From Hippopus hippopus (lineage: Eukaryota > Mollusca > Bivalvia > Cardiida > Cardiidae): a DNA stretch of 64,000 nucleotides. How positions within the stretch are numbered: position 1 is the first letter of the stretch; each line of letters starts with the position of its first letter. The translations under genes were made by a program, and so were the position numbers. Shown piece by piece: positions 54,643 to 64,000 of this stretch. Below the pieces are notes generated by a model. That model searched no databases and was not told where the DNA came from. It saw only the letters and a list, made by a program, of their open reading frames with translations. The stretch is taken from the NCBI GenBank assembly GCA_946811185.2, contig OX328112.1:28297442-28361441 (forward strand), read 5' to 3'.

Positions 54643-54868
54643 GTCAGGTCCTGTGTGGTTTGGTGGTTAAGTGTAGGATCCCTGGGTTTGAGCCTCACTG
54701 GAAGTTCTGGATTTTGCGTTGGAGTGTTGGTTGGCAAGACATGTCATAGCTGAAGTCTAGTACTTGTAAAACCTAGGGCTAACATACAGGTAAATAAGTT
54801 AGCCCTTGCTGTGATCAGACTGAAATAATGTTGAAAGCCGCCTAAATCACCATCACTCAAGCAATTTG
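54643..54868 (+). repeat. tRNA-headed SINE (family 2)
   Basis: 'tgtggtttggtggttaagtg', B-box-like 'gggtttgagcctcac', 'cagactgaaataatgttgaa'. Degenerate AATC-type tail. Confidence 0.6.
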
Positions 54869-55464
54869 CAGGTGACCAGCACTTTCTTCTTTTCTCACAA
54901 TGCTTGTGAAAACTATCTTCAAAAAAGTCGTTCGAACTCAGGAATTGTTTAGTAAAGGATTATCCAAAGGATAATAGACCAACACCTTAACCACTGAGCT
55001 GAAGAGAATTCTCCCTAACGCAGTTGTTAGGTATTGTATTTATACCAGAAGAAGCTATGCAGTAAGGAAGGAGTGGTCTCCCATAACACACCCCCTCTTA
55101 TATGTCATCATTTTGATGACAGAAAGCTTTATTAGGCAGTAAGTCTATTATTTAGACAACAAATGGCTCAACGGCCAATCCCGGACTGGCCCCATCTTAC
55201 GAACATGAAAGTTTGCAACAAATGCATAGCTCAAATACGAACCGCACCTGCCAGGATTCGAACCCATGCAGAAGAGATCCTCGTTTATTAAAGTTCAAAA
55301 GACCAACACCTTAGCAACTGAGCTGAAGAGAGTTCTTTACAACGGAATTGTTTGGAGTTGATTTTATACGGGAAGAAGCTATGCAGTAAGGAAGGAGTAA
55401 TTTCCCGTAACAAATTAAACAGCTGAGTAGTCAACATCATATGCTATATAGTGCATTTTTATAA
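54869..55464. other. Intron sequence with a ~350-bp-spaced direct repeat
   Basis: 'gctgaagagaattctcccta' near 55000 and 'gctgaagagagttctttaca' near 55323, each followed by 'gaagaagctatgcagtaagg' and 'aaggagt', are two copies of one ~100-bp unit. 'gccaggattcgaacc' (55251) suggests a SINE-like head. No gene. Confidence 0.5.
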
Positions 55465-55735
55465 TTATGAGCCATGCTCTGTGAAAAGGGGGCTTCATAC
55501 ATCTGCAAAATTTATTACCCCAGGTCAGCCTGCACAGGCCTTCCTGGCTCGAAATCTTTCCCTGTTCATCAATATTCTGCGTGTCAAAGGAACAGTGTAC
55601 CTCATGATTCAGTTGGTTTTTAGACAAAATGGATTTTGTGGATCTATATTTATATGATGACTTGTTTGGTATTATGCTTCACTGAGATGCATTAAACCCC
55701 CTTTTGCCAGTGCATGGCTCCCAGGTTACACAGCG
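55465..55735 (+). repeat. 'gagccatgctctg' bivalve repeat
   Basis: gagccatgctctgtgaaaag, 'ggtcagcctgcacaggcc', 'gatgacttgtttggtat' and 'cccccttttgccagtgc'. Further copies at 59320-59590, 59690-59965, about 61250-61450 and a short one at 62065-62165. Confidence 0.7.
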
Positions 55736-55885
55736 CATATTTTTTTTTAAAGGACTTGAAAGAATCTGAAGCGACCAAGTAAGTTAAGCTCAAATGATTT
55801 AATTTGTTTTGACATATGAGTAGCAAGCATAAAATGTTTACACATACACACTTTACCATATATTCACATATATATTTACACAACA

Positions 55886-56105
55886 TTAACTCTTTTACTT
55901 CTGAATAAATAAATTGCATTTTCTCAAAGGCTAAAAATACATTTTCCTCTGCAAAATCAAGAGACCTTTCGGTCATACTGGTAATCTAGAATGTAACAAT
56001 GGACAGTGCAGATCAGAGATCATACTGCATGTTCTGCGCAGTCTGACCTTGATCTACACTGTCCACAAAAGCTTCTGGTGTCGTCTATGGTATGGAAAGA
56101 GTTAA
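55886..56105. repeat. TTAA MITE family B, full length
   Basis: TTAACTCTTTTACTTC to GGAAAGAGTTAA with the hairpin around cagatcagagatcatactgc. Reverse-orientation copy of 36376-36595. Confidence 0.78.
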
Positions 56106-57360
56106 CACTATTAATGAAAATTTAAAAAGTGAGTAAGTATTGCAGAAAACTTTTAAAATGGTTCACAATGGGCTGTTCAGCAACAGTGTGTCTTTTATTG
56201 TCAATAATAGTAATTCATCTCTGCCTGCATTATGTAACCATTGCCTGTAAAATAAAATTTTAAAAAAATGTGGTCTCTCATGGTTTTTAGGAACGAAGTC
56301 CGTAGGTAGTCGTAATCTGGTCTTCTGTTACAGTACATTTTTGCCTCTTTGACACAAACTGCATTTACTGTCTGCCTTGGTCTGAATTTATAGTTAGTCC
56401 TTCGAGTGTATTGACTTTCTTTGTAAAACCATTGTATTTTCTATAGCTCAAACAGCCTAGTAAATTCAGTCATGTACCAGTTACTTACTTACAAAAAAGT
56501 TAGATACATGTAATAATCTGAAAAAAAAAAATCAGTAAATTTTGTTGCTTATCGTTTTCATTTATGCAAAAAAGTATTTCTGGAGATAAATTGATATCGT
56601 CACTTAAAAACTGATATCATTACTAAGGATGATATTAATCGTAGCGTCTCTAAAACTGGTTGACTCTGTATCAGACAACAAAGTTTCAGCTTTTTTTTTT
56701 CACATTGAGAATGCTTATAGGCAACAAATAAAATGTAGATCGAGGGATATTATTTGCCTTTAACGGGTAGATATCAATTTTTGGAGAAAAGAGAAAATAT
56801 TGGCTACCAGAATTTTCTCCTGTTCCCATTATGTTTTCGAAAGCGTTCTTCCCAAGTTCGTTAAAATTCAGGATAGTGTGGTTAAGATTTAATTTACTAA
56901 AAAGTAGTTCCGGCAAAAATTGATATGTCAACATGAAAGTGATATAGACTTATGGTGATGACATTAAATGTGTCATCTTTAAAAATGTTAATGGGTATAT
57001 CTATGTAAAACTGGGGTGTGTAAGAGGGTTGTACCAGAAGTTTATGAACTGTATGCTCAACCCAACTACTTATCAACACTTTAACGCCAAAATTTGGCAA
57101 CTTACCAATGCATATATCATTGATATGGGCTACAAAATTTTAATGTGACATCTAAGTGACCTTATACATGTGGTGTGCCGGGTGACAAATTCAACTCTTC
57201 TGATTTTTAGCTTAATAATTGCATTTTGATAAAATTTGAAGCAAGTATTAATGATACATGGAATAAAAATTCGTCAAATTTTAGAAGTAAAATGTTGATG
57301 AATAATCGACTAATGGGAGAATCTAAATATTTGCATATGTATAACAAATAAAACCCTTCA
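56106..57360. other. Intron sequence, mostly unrecognised
   Basis: A worn family-A MITE at about 56670-56895 (ttctccttttc-like hairpin, aggatagtgtggttaag). Otherwise no repeat or exon that I can support. Confidence 0.45.
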
Positions 57361-57373
57361 GGCAGTTACTTAC

Positions 57374-57472
57374 TATCTCTATCAAACAGTTCGGTCACCC
57401 ATCTATCCAACATACTGTTCTGTTTTGTATGTAGACAGCACAAATCGTAAATGAAACTTTCAACGAAAACAT
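57374..57472 (-). CDS. Receptor exon 3: N-terminal segment, 33 codons
   Basis: A strong acceptor (TTTCTTTCAG before 57472) and a consensus donor (GTAAGT from 57373) bound a 99-nt phase 1-1 exon. It reads DVFVESFIYDLCCLHTKQNS followed by MLDRWVTELFDRD. It joins exon 4 as Thr (A+CA) and exon 2 as Asp (G+AT). No known domain is recognised; the composition suggests a small amphipathic helical segment ahead of the first LDLa repeat. The intron below it is 20.4 kb, the longest seen in this gene. Confidence 0.65.
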
Positions 57473-57549
57473 CTGAAAGAAAAATGGACAAGACGGCATG
57501 AGCTATATCTATATACTTGTTCTACTCTAAACTTTGTTCATATTCTAAG

Positions 57550-57768
57550 TGAACCCTTTACCACTCAACTGTGAGTTGACGACCCTGAAATAGAAGACCT
57601 TTGAAAACATTGTGGGAAAAGGAGAAAATGCTGGTATTTAGCCTTTTCCCACAATGCTTCCTACCCTTTGAAAGAGAAGTTTCCCGATTTTAATAATATT
57701 TTATCTGCCGTCTGCAAATGCTTTCAATTTGGACAAGGCTACTTTTTTGTCATCTGTAAAAGAGTTAA
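57550..57768. repeat. TTAA MITE (family A)
   Basis: gaaccctttaccactcaact to gtaaaagagttaa; the hairpin centre is partly lost (gaaaatgctggtatttagcc). Directly upstream of receptor exon 3. Confidence 0.75.
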
Positions 57769-57802
57769 ACGCCTAGCAATCTGATCAGCTGTTTACACGA
57801 CA

Positions 57803-59060
57803 AAAAAACTTTAAGACATATCTTTGTTGAAAGCATTTGCAGACCTACAATCTGATCAGCTCTTTACATGATAAACAAGAGGGCCATGATGGCCCTGTAT
57901 CGCTCCACTGGCTATTAAGTAAAAACACTACAAGCCAAACATTACAATATTCAGCAAATTGATTTCAAACACGAGGACATGCAAACATTTTTCTATCTAA
58001 TCCTACGAGAAAGTTGTGATCCATGGGCAAAGCCAATTTTGATCGCAAAGCTATAATTATTTGAATCCTGGTGGAGGTCCACAATATAAAGCTCCATACC
58101 AAATAATTCAGTTCTTGAATGTTATAAACAAGAAGATTTTCAAATTTTTCTCAATTTGGGCACCCTTGATAGAGACCCCCTAGATAAAGCTAAATGCAAA
58201 ATTTGATAGCCCTAGCCCTTATAGCTAGATGCAAAAGATTTTCCTATATAAGCCCGCCCATGTAAAACATGTTACCCCCCGGAGCGAAGTCAAATTTGAC
58301 CCTCGGCTATAATTTGGACACCCTTGGTACAGGTCCACTAGATAAAGCTACATGCCAAATTTGGTCACCCTAGGCCCCATGGCTAGGTCAAAGAAGAATT
58401 TTAAAGTTCTCCCTATATAAGCCCATGTAAAACTTGTTATATAAGCCCATGTAAAACTTGTTACCCCCGGGCAGGGCCTAATTTGACCCCAGGGCTATAA
58501 TTTGAACAATCTTGGCAGAGGTCCACTAGATAAAGCTACATGCCAAATTTGGTAGCTCTAGGCCCTATGGCTAGGTAGCAGAGGAATTTTAAAGTTTTCC
58601 CTAAATAAGCCCATGTATAACTTGTAACCCCCGGGGCGGGGCCAATTTTGACCCCAGGGCTATAAATTGAAGAAACTTGGTAGAGGTCCACTAGATAAAG
58701 CTACATGCCAAATTTGGTAGCCCTTGGCCTTACGGTTTCAGACAAGAAGATTTTCAAAGATTTTCAAAATTTTTCAGTTTTGTTGCCATGGCAACCAGAG
58801 TTTTTGAAGGAATTAAATTCTTTCAAGAAATTCTGAAGAGGACCATGGCAGGATCATTTCTGTGAAGTTTCATCAAAATTGGATGGGTAGTTTCAGAGAA
58901 GAAGACGTTTTAAAAAAAAGTTAACGGACCGAAGGACGGACGGACGGACGGATGGACGCACGACGGACAACAGGCCATGACATAAGCCCGCTGGCCTTCG
59001 GCCAGTGGAGCTAAAAAACTTTAAGACATATCTTTGTTGAAAGCATTTGCAGACCTACAA
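57803..59060 (+). repeat. 'gagggccatgatggccct' element, longest copy, flanked by a 48-bp direct repeat
   Basis: Core 57876-59016, from 'caagagggccatgatggccc' to 'ggccttcggccagtggagct'. It holds about three ~180-bp tandem sub-repeats (each with 'ctagataaagctacatgcca' and 'gacccc(a)gggctataa') and a (GGAC)n-type tract at 58920-58965. 57803-57850 and 59013-59060 are identical over 48 bp. No coding capacity. Familiar as a common bivalve repeat. Confidence 0.78.
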
Positions 59061-59319
59061 ACCAAATGTAGCTGAACTATTGGCATTTCTCTATAAACAA
59101 ATAGAAACAACACTGGGAAAAGGGGAAAATGCTAGCTACCATCATTTTCTCCTCTTCCAACGATGGTTTCAAGGAATTCCTTATCAATGTAGTTTAAAAA
59201 AAAGGATTGTTTGGTAAAAATTCAAGCCTTGTCATTGACGTCCAAAGAGGTATCGAAAGACAGAGACTGCATTTTTGCATGAAACTGAGTATCATATTAT
59301 GCAAGTTATATTCACTATA

Positions 59320-59590
59320 AATGAGCCATGCCCTGTGATAATGGGGCTTAATGCATTTGTGAAAAGTATAGACCCAGGTCAGCATGCGCAGCCCACGCAG
59401 GCTGACATGGGCCGAAACTTTTCGCTATCTTTAAATTTTTTGCATGTTAAAGGATAATTCTATTGTATGATTTAGTCAGTTGTTGGACAAAATGGATTTT
59501 ATGGATCCATAATCATGTAATGACTTGCTTGGTATAATGCATCATGGAGATGCAATAAGCCCCCTTTTGCCAGAGCATAGCTCAAATACA
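59320..59590 (+). repeat. 'gagccatgctctg' bivalve repeat
   Basis: gagccatgccctgtgataat, 'ggtcagcatgcgcagcc', 'tggatttt atggatccataa' and 'cccccttttgccagagc'. The ORFs over it are read-through. Confidence 0.65.
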
Positions 59591-59689
59591 AGTATCAGAG
59601 TTTATCACAACCCATCACCTTCTAAAATTAATCTTGGCATCACGTGTGAAAACTTACTCTCAAGTTGTGACAAAAAAAATATATATAAG

Positions 59690-59965
59690 CTATGTCCTGG
59701 TAAAAAGGGGTTTAAGGCATCTTTGTGATGCATTATACCTAACAAGTCATCATAGTATTATGGATCTATAAAATCCGTTTTGTATAACAACCGACTGAAT
59801 TGTAATGAGGCTCACTGGTTTTTTGACATGCAGAAAACTTACCAGAAGCAAAAAGTTTCGACGAAGGTCAGCCTGCACAGACTGCGTAGCTGATGTGATT
59901 CAATTTTTGTTTTCAGATGCATTAAGTCCCCTTTTTCACAGAGCATGGCTCATACACACAGACAC
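59690..59965 (-). repeat. 'gagccatgctctg' bivalve repeats, two opposed partial copies
   Basis: One partial copy reads left (aacaagtcatcatagtatta) and ends near 'tcagcctgcacagactgcg'; another ends 'cccctttttcacagagcatg'. A G(10) run follows at 60026-60035. Confidence 0.5.
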
Positions 59966-60104
59966 ACGCACAAAAACCGCAAAAATCTGGATTTGGAACA
60001 AAACCAAAGAAAATCCAATTTATCGGGGGGGGGGGGAAACTAAGATGAACAAAAAAATAAAGGAAACATGATCAAGCACAGGTGTTCTAAACAGCAATAG
60101 AAAA

Positions 60105-60760
60105 CGTCTTCAACGTTCTGTGTCCATATCTATCAATCAATCAAAATTGCCGGCCGATTTTGATTTTTAAAGATACATCCTTACAGCCAGAGGAAAAAAA
60201 AAACAAAGGTGTAAAAATTTGATAGACTTTAGCGTGGTTCAAAATTTAGCCGGCTGTGTAAACATAGATAAATCACCGATATATATTGTCTAAATCTTTG
60301 ACATTCTGTTTATTGATCGTCACCACCGTTTGCCCGTATGGGTGACGCCCCTCCCATCCCACATCATCAACGTCCTGAGTCCGTATCCACCAACCACTCA
60401 AAATTGCCATCTCATTTTTATTCTTAAAGATACATCCTTACAGCCAGGAAAAAAAAAAAGCACTGTAAAAATTTGATATACTGTAGAATGGCTCAAAATT
60501 TAGTCACCTGTGTAAACATAAATAAATTACCAATATAATTACATTGCGTAAGGGACATATCGGAAATCTTCCTTTTTAAACTGTAAACGTCACAAAAGCG
60601 ATGGCACCAAGAAAATGCATTTCTATCGGTCGTAATCTATGGAACCTTGCAACCGCCAGGGGCTATATTTGGCATGAAGATACAAGAATGCTTATAGTTT
60701 GATAAAATAAAGATGAAATTGGCTAAATCTAGCTTAAACAGAGTATAGATGCATCTTGAA
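60105..60760 (-). repeat. 'aaagatacatc' element with ~260-bp tandem duplication
   Basis: 'ttaaagatacatccttacag' occurs at about 60162 and again at about 60424, each preceded by 'caaaattgcc' and followed by 'gtaaaaatttgata'. The right part (ggcatgaagatacaagaatg) matches 3600-3620 and 5640-5680 in reverse. Confidence 0.65.
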
Positions 60761-60887
60761 CAAATTTTATATAGCGGATTGATACATCTTTTGATTGGCT
60801 AAACTAAATTATGCTAATCAGAAACCTTGTTACTTTTTTAAATTCAACGTTAGATTGAGAAATGCAATCTAGAAAGGTGAAGGCGGC

Positions 60888-61092
60888 CCTGGACTGGTGC
60901 ATTTTTTCAGAGGTCATATCACAACGACAGCTCACATATTCACATGTTTAATGGATATAATCTGACATGACTGTGATAAATGTCCTTGCCCAGGGACACT
61001 CCCTAAACGGACCAAGTACCTCTAGTGAGAATCTCACCCAGATTCTCTGCATTACTAGTCTCACACCCAACCTCTGAGCCACGCAGGACCCC
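60888..61092 (-). repeat. tRNA-headed SINE (family 2)
   Basis: 'tcatatcacaacgacagctc', 'gtccttgcccagggacac' and 'caacctctgagccacgcagg' match the reverse-oriented copies at 41511 and 52404. Confidence 0.6.
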
Positions 61093-61942
61093 ATTTTCAC
61101 TATAGCTGACAAAATACTTCTACGACTGCATAATGACCATCAAGTCTAAATGAAAAGTACAGGTGTGAATACATGTACCTTGATATCTATGACGTAAGGG
61201 CTAAACCGAGCAACTTATTGCAGAATAAAAGACTGAGGCATCTTACATTTGATTCATGCTTTGGCAAAAGGGTATTTAATGTATCTCCATGAAGCATGAT
61301 ACCGAGTTTGTCATCATATAATTATGTATCCATAAATCCATTTGTTGAACAACCGACAAAATCACAAGGTAGACTGTCCTTTGACATGAAGAAAATTGAC
61401 CAATAACAAAAAGTTTTGACCCATGTCAGCCTACACGGAATGCATTTGTGTTGTCACCACCGGTTAGGCACATGGTTGAGGTCCCAAAAAGGCTGTTTGA
61501 TACATTACGGAGGTCAGTGTGAGATACAGGATGAAACACATCTTAATTTACGCCTAGTTCTTTAATGCGCTAGGTGTATAGCACCATCATACGGGACTTT
61601 GGTTTAAGTATCATCCGGAAGACTATTGTTAATTTTAGATGACCAGCTGCGGGGCTCAAGCATACACCCAAAGTAGCCCGAGACTTGACGTTTCCAAGCC
61701 TTGCGCTGTAGCACGTGAGTTATTTGAGTTGGTAAATCTTCTATGAAGTTACTTCAGCCTCAGCTTATACATTTACACTAATACCAAAAACACTTTGAAT
61801 TGCTAATCTTATTTGGATACGTTAAAAGAAGGTAAAATTTCGAGTCACAATTATGATATTAAGGAAAAGTGATTTGAAACAAAGCGAGATATTCAGTTTT
61901 ATATCCAGAAAACATAAAGAATGGAGGAGAAAACATTCTTAC
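61093..61942. other. Intron sequence with a 'gagccatgctctg' repeat
   Basis: The repeat fragment lies at about 61250-61450 (cccattgt-like end, 'gtcagcctacacggaatgc'). The remainder down to receptor exon 2 shows nothing I can name. Confidence 0.45.
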
Positions 61943-61975
61943 CGCTCAAATTACTGAGTTTTTCCAACATGGCGT
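61943..61975 (-). CDS. Receptor exon 2: short N-terminal exon (11 codons)
   Basis: Acceptor TTTTAAG before 61975 and donor GTAAGA at 61942 bound a 33-nt phase 1-1 exon. It reads (x)AMLEKLSNLS and its last base G joins the next exon to give Asp. An in-frame TAA lies just upstream of the acceptor, so the exon is either spliced onto an upstream exon or could itself start translation at Met (61970), giving a product without a signal peptide. No domain is recognised. The support is the splice sites and matching phase, so this is less sure than the LDLa exons. Confidence 0.5.
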
Positions 61976-62265
61976 CTTAAAACGCTATTTTTTCCTGTTT
62001 TATTCTCACAGAGCACGTATCTGGCAAAATGATGCACCAGCCTGAAAGACAGAAACAAAATCTAGATTTATACGAGTCGTGCTCTGTGGAAAGAGAGCTT
62101 ATTGCATCTGCAGAAAGTATCGATTCATGTCAGCCTGCGCAATCTGATCTTGACCTACACTGTCTGATACAGTATTTTTTCCCTGTGAAATCAACTTTGA
62201 AATCGCAATATTGAGGTTTTAACTATACACGTTGATTGGTAATTTTGTTTCATCTATTTGGCAAC

Positions 62266-62515
62266 TTAACCCCTTACCACACAAGCCCAACTTTTAACGA
62301 CCATGAGAAAGAAAACTTTTGAAAACATTATAGGAAAAGGAGAAAATGCTGGTAAAATTTTGTCGTTTGGTAAAGAGTTAAGGGTTAAGTCCCCTTTCGT
62401 TAGAGCATGGCGAATATCTATTGACATACATCATTTTCTCCTTTTCCAGCAAAGTTTTCAAAAGCCTTGTTTCATAGGGTCGTTAACAGGTGGAACTGTT
62501 TGGTAAAGGGTCATA
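62266..62515. repeat. Rearranged TTAA MITE (family A)
   Basis: The left arm and half hairpin (gagaaaatgctggtaaaatt) jump straight to a right end (ggtaaagagttaa, to 62383). About 45 bp of foreign sequence follow, then a normal right half ending ggtaaagggtca. It looks like a deletion plus recombination between two copies. Confidence 0.65.
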
Positions 62516-62861
62516 CTCAAAAGTAATGCCCATCAAGCTTCAGGTCTTACTAATTATGAAAAAAAAAAAGAAGACATTACCGAGATTCCAAATATAAAAT
62601 TTCGAGTAGATCACAAGGTTACAAAGTGAGACAAAAACTTTTCAATTTAATTGTTGATGGGCATGGTTTTGTTAACTTCTGACAACATCTGGACCTTGTA
62701 TAACAGCGTATAATTAATTGTTATTGTAATTCAGCTCTGCCCTTAAAATTATGTAAATCATTCCCTTTTTATCACTCCATAACTTCAGGTAAAAGAAAAA
62801 GTGAGATAAAGTGTATCCATTTAATAAAAAGTACTAATTACAATTATAAAGAAATGGATAG

Positions 62862-62980
62862 ATGAATAGTTAAAATGAAATAAATTAATGAAAGAAATAA
62901 GAGTAAAAATATACATAGGTAAATGAATAAGTAAATAAATAGATAAATAAATAAGATAAAGAAATAGATATAAATAAATA
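62862..62980 (+). repeat. AAAT/GATA-rich simple repeat
   Basis: Runs of aaataaataagtaaataaat and related tetranucleotides, just downstream of the donor of candidate exon 1. Confidence 0.8.
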
Positions 62981-62995
62981 ACATTTCTAACTCAC

Positions 62996-63153
62996 ATTTC
63001 GTACACAAAAGCCTGTGGAGGAGACCCTCGACCGTCTTTCAGTGCTATTTCAAGACCCCGAGAAAAATCCAGCTTTCTGTTGGATGGATGTGCTGTTACC
63101 ATGGCAACCAGCAAACAGTAAATGACATAAAATGACTTCCACTGTTTGGCCAT
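62996..63153 (-). CDS. Candidate exon 1: signal peptide, probable start of the receptor gene
   Basis: ATG at 63153 sits in a good context (ctacaATGG). The product starts MAKQWKSFYVIYCLLVAMV and then TAHP, a typical short signal peptide with a hydrophobic core and a likely cleavage after Ala21. About 31 more residues follow, with no recognised domain, before a strong donor (GTGAGT at 62995). The exon has 52 codons plus 2 nt (phase 2). The next identified exon needs a phase-1 partner, so either a small bridging exon (phase 2 to 1) lies in 61976-62995, or another donor is used, or this exon belongs to another transcript. Position, strand and signal peptide fit the first exon of the receptor. Confidence 0.6.
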
Positions 63154-63626
63154 TGTAGTTAAACAATGTTAAATCTTACGTCGTCCTGTTGTAAGTTACC
63201 GTATGTCTAGAATTAAGATTTTCAAGACCGCCCTCTGTTATATCAAGTGTTGTTTTTTTTTTTATCAATTTTGTGTCGGTTTTTCTTTTGCTATTTCAGA
63301 TCTCGGCGAAGAACTTGAAAAAATATAATAACGATATAAAAAAAAAAGTTGCAGCATCAAACTGTCATTTCTCCAACTAGAAAGATCCGTCCTATAATTG
63401 TTTTGAGTTATCAAAGTATCGTGTAAAGAATATCCGTCAAACAAATCGTTGTTAAGGAAAAAGATTTTTCCCCCTTTTTTTTCCGAGATATCGTTGATCT
63501 AAAGCGAAGTATCGATACTGAAGCTGCAGTTTAACTCGCACCACCTTTTATACTATTTTGAAAAATGTGCACTTAATTGCCCACAAAAATGCCAATGTAT
63601 TGCATTATAATAACTAGTAATACCTT

Positions 63627-63855
63627 TTAACCCTTTACCACACAGCAAAATTTTAGACTTGTCCAAATTGAAGGCATTTGCAGACAACAAATTCAGTGTT
63701 ACTCAAATGATGATTTTTGTCCTTGATAGGGTAGAAAACATTGTGGGAAAAGGAGAAAATGCTGGTTACCAGCATTTTCTCCTTTTCCCACAATGTTTTC
63801 AAAAGGCCTCTTCTTCAGGGGTGTTAAAAGTCGTCATTGGGTCGTAAAGGGTTAA
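63627..63855. repeat. TTAA palindromic MITE (family A), reference copy
   Basis: TTAACCCTTTACCACACAGC at the left; right end tcgtaaagggttaa. The centre is an exact 67-bp palindrome (63734-63800): 33-bp arms from gaaaacattgtgggaaaagg to gctggt around a single T at 63767. It lies 474 bp upstream of the ATG of candidate exon 1, so in the presumed promoter region. CCC termini with a TTAA target suggest mobilisation by a piggyBac-type transposase, as inference. Confidence 0.9.
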
Positions 63856-63870
63856 TTGATTTTTTCACTT

Positions 63871-63895
63871 TTTTTGTTGTTGTTGTTGTTGTAAA
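63871..63895 (+). repeat. (TTG)n microsatellite
   Basis: About six consecutive ttg units after a T run, upstream of candidate exon 1. Confidence 0.85.
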
Positions 63896-64000
63896 TATAT
63901 TCATTATCATCAGCTTGTTAGAGCGATAAACGTTTAGTTCTTTTTTTTTTTCTAAAAAATACACTCAGCCCAAGATAAGACAGATTAAGGATTTGGTATG

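Larger units (their letters stand above)
13540..63153 (-). other. Gene span: LDL-receptor-superfamily receptor, vitellogenin-receptor/LRP-like, 3' end not visible
   Basis: Twenty-one candidate exons on the minus strand. Exons 2-21 keep one reading frame through consensus splice sites (889 codons, no stop). Domain order: signal-peptide exon (tentative), a short non-domain N-terminal segment, LDLa x5, EGF x2, six YWTD blades, EGF, LDLa x6 or more. Members of this superfamily are endocytic type I membrane receptors: calcium-bound LDLa repeats bind lipoprotein or yolk ligands, and the propeller drives ligand release in endosomes. Arthropod vitellogenin receptors have 4-5 LDLa in the first cluster and 7-8 in the second, with one propeller between; human LRP1 has 2 LDLa first and LRP2 has 7. 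I therefore favour a vitellogenin-receptor-like protein, as inference. No transmembrane segment, NPxY motif or stop codon was found, so the gene continues below position 13540 and probably past position 1. Confidence 0.88.

Noticed and set aside
62565..62633. Possible bridging exon between candidate exons 1 and 2 (AG at 62634, GTAATG donor)
   Set aside because: Its phase is 1-1, so it cannot take the phase-2 end of exon 1, and the peptide is not convincing.

Overview
The window looks like a piece of a bivalve mollusc genome. It is AT-rich, has short phase-matched exons in long introns, and is saturated with short palindromic MITEs, tRNA-headed SINEs with AATC tails, and repeats I recognise from clam and mussel genomes (the 'gagggccatgatggccct' element and the 'gccagcgctttgacagaaac / cgggggtata' element). 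The taxon is inferred from repeat style and gene content, not proven.

One host gene dominates the minus strand, running from about 63.15 kb down to 13.54 kb. Twenty consecutive exons (61975 to 13540) splice in frame with consensus GT/AG sites and sum to 2667 nt (889 codons) without a stop. They encode an LDL-receptor-superfamily extracellular region: 5 LDLa repeats, 2 EGF repeats, one complete six-bladed YWTD propeller, one EGF, then at least 6 more LDLa repeats. This 5 / EGF2 / propeller / EGF / second-cluster order is that of arthropod vitellogenin receptors (Yolkless); an LRP1- or LRP2-like receptor is the main alternative. A further exon at 62996..63153 encodes a convincing signal peptide and is probably the first coding exon, but its phase does not join directly to the next exon. 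The transmembrane and cytoplasmic 3' part is not visible.

Region by region: 1-1.6 kb is a decayed Penelope-like retroelement (N-terminal region and GIY-YIG endonuclease present, reverse transcriptase missing), with a second 5' fragment at 7.4-7.9 kb. 2-13.5 kb holds non-autonomous repeats and a ~160-bp tandem array. 13.5-37 kb is the exon-dense part of the receptor gene, its introns packed with a ~228-bp palindromic MITE family flanked by TTAA. 37-54.4 kb lies in one 20.4-kb intron and consists largely of two diverged copies of one 7-8 kb segment (about 37.27-45.17 and 47.58-54.41 kb), each with ~50-bp minisatellite arrays. Insertions present in only one copy (a Tc1-like transposon and a SINE in the first, a TTAA MITE in the second) give filled/empty-site pairs. 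55-63 kb holds the 5' exons and more repeats.

I see no bacterial-type system, CRISPR array or virus. The most informative material is the receptor architecture, the duplicated intron segment as a record of transposition, and the abundance of near-perfect hairpin MITEs in a transcribed gene.
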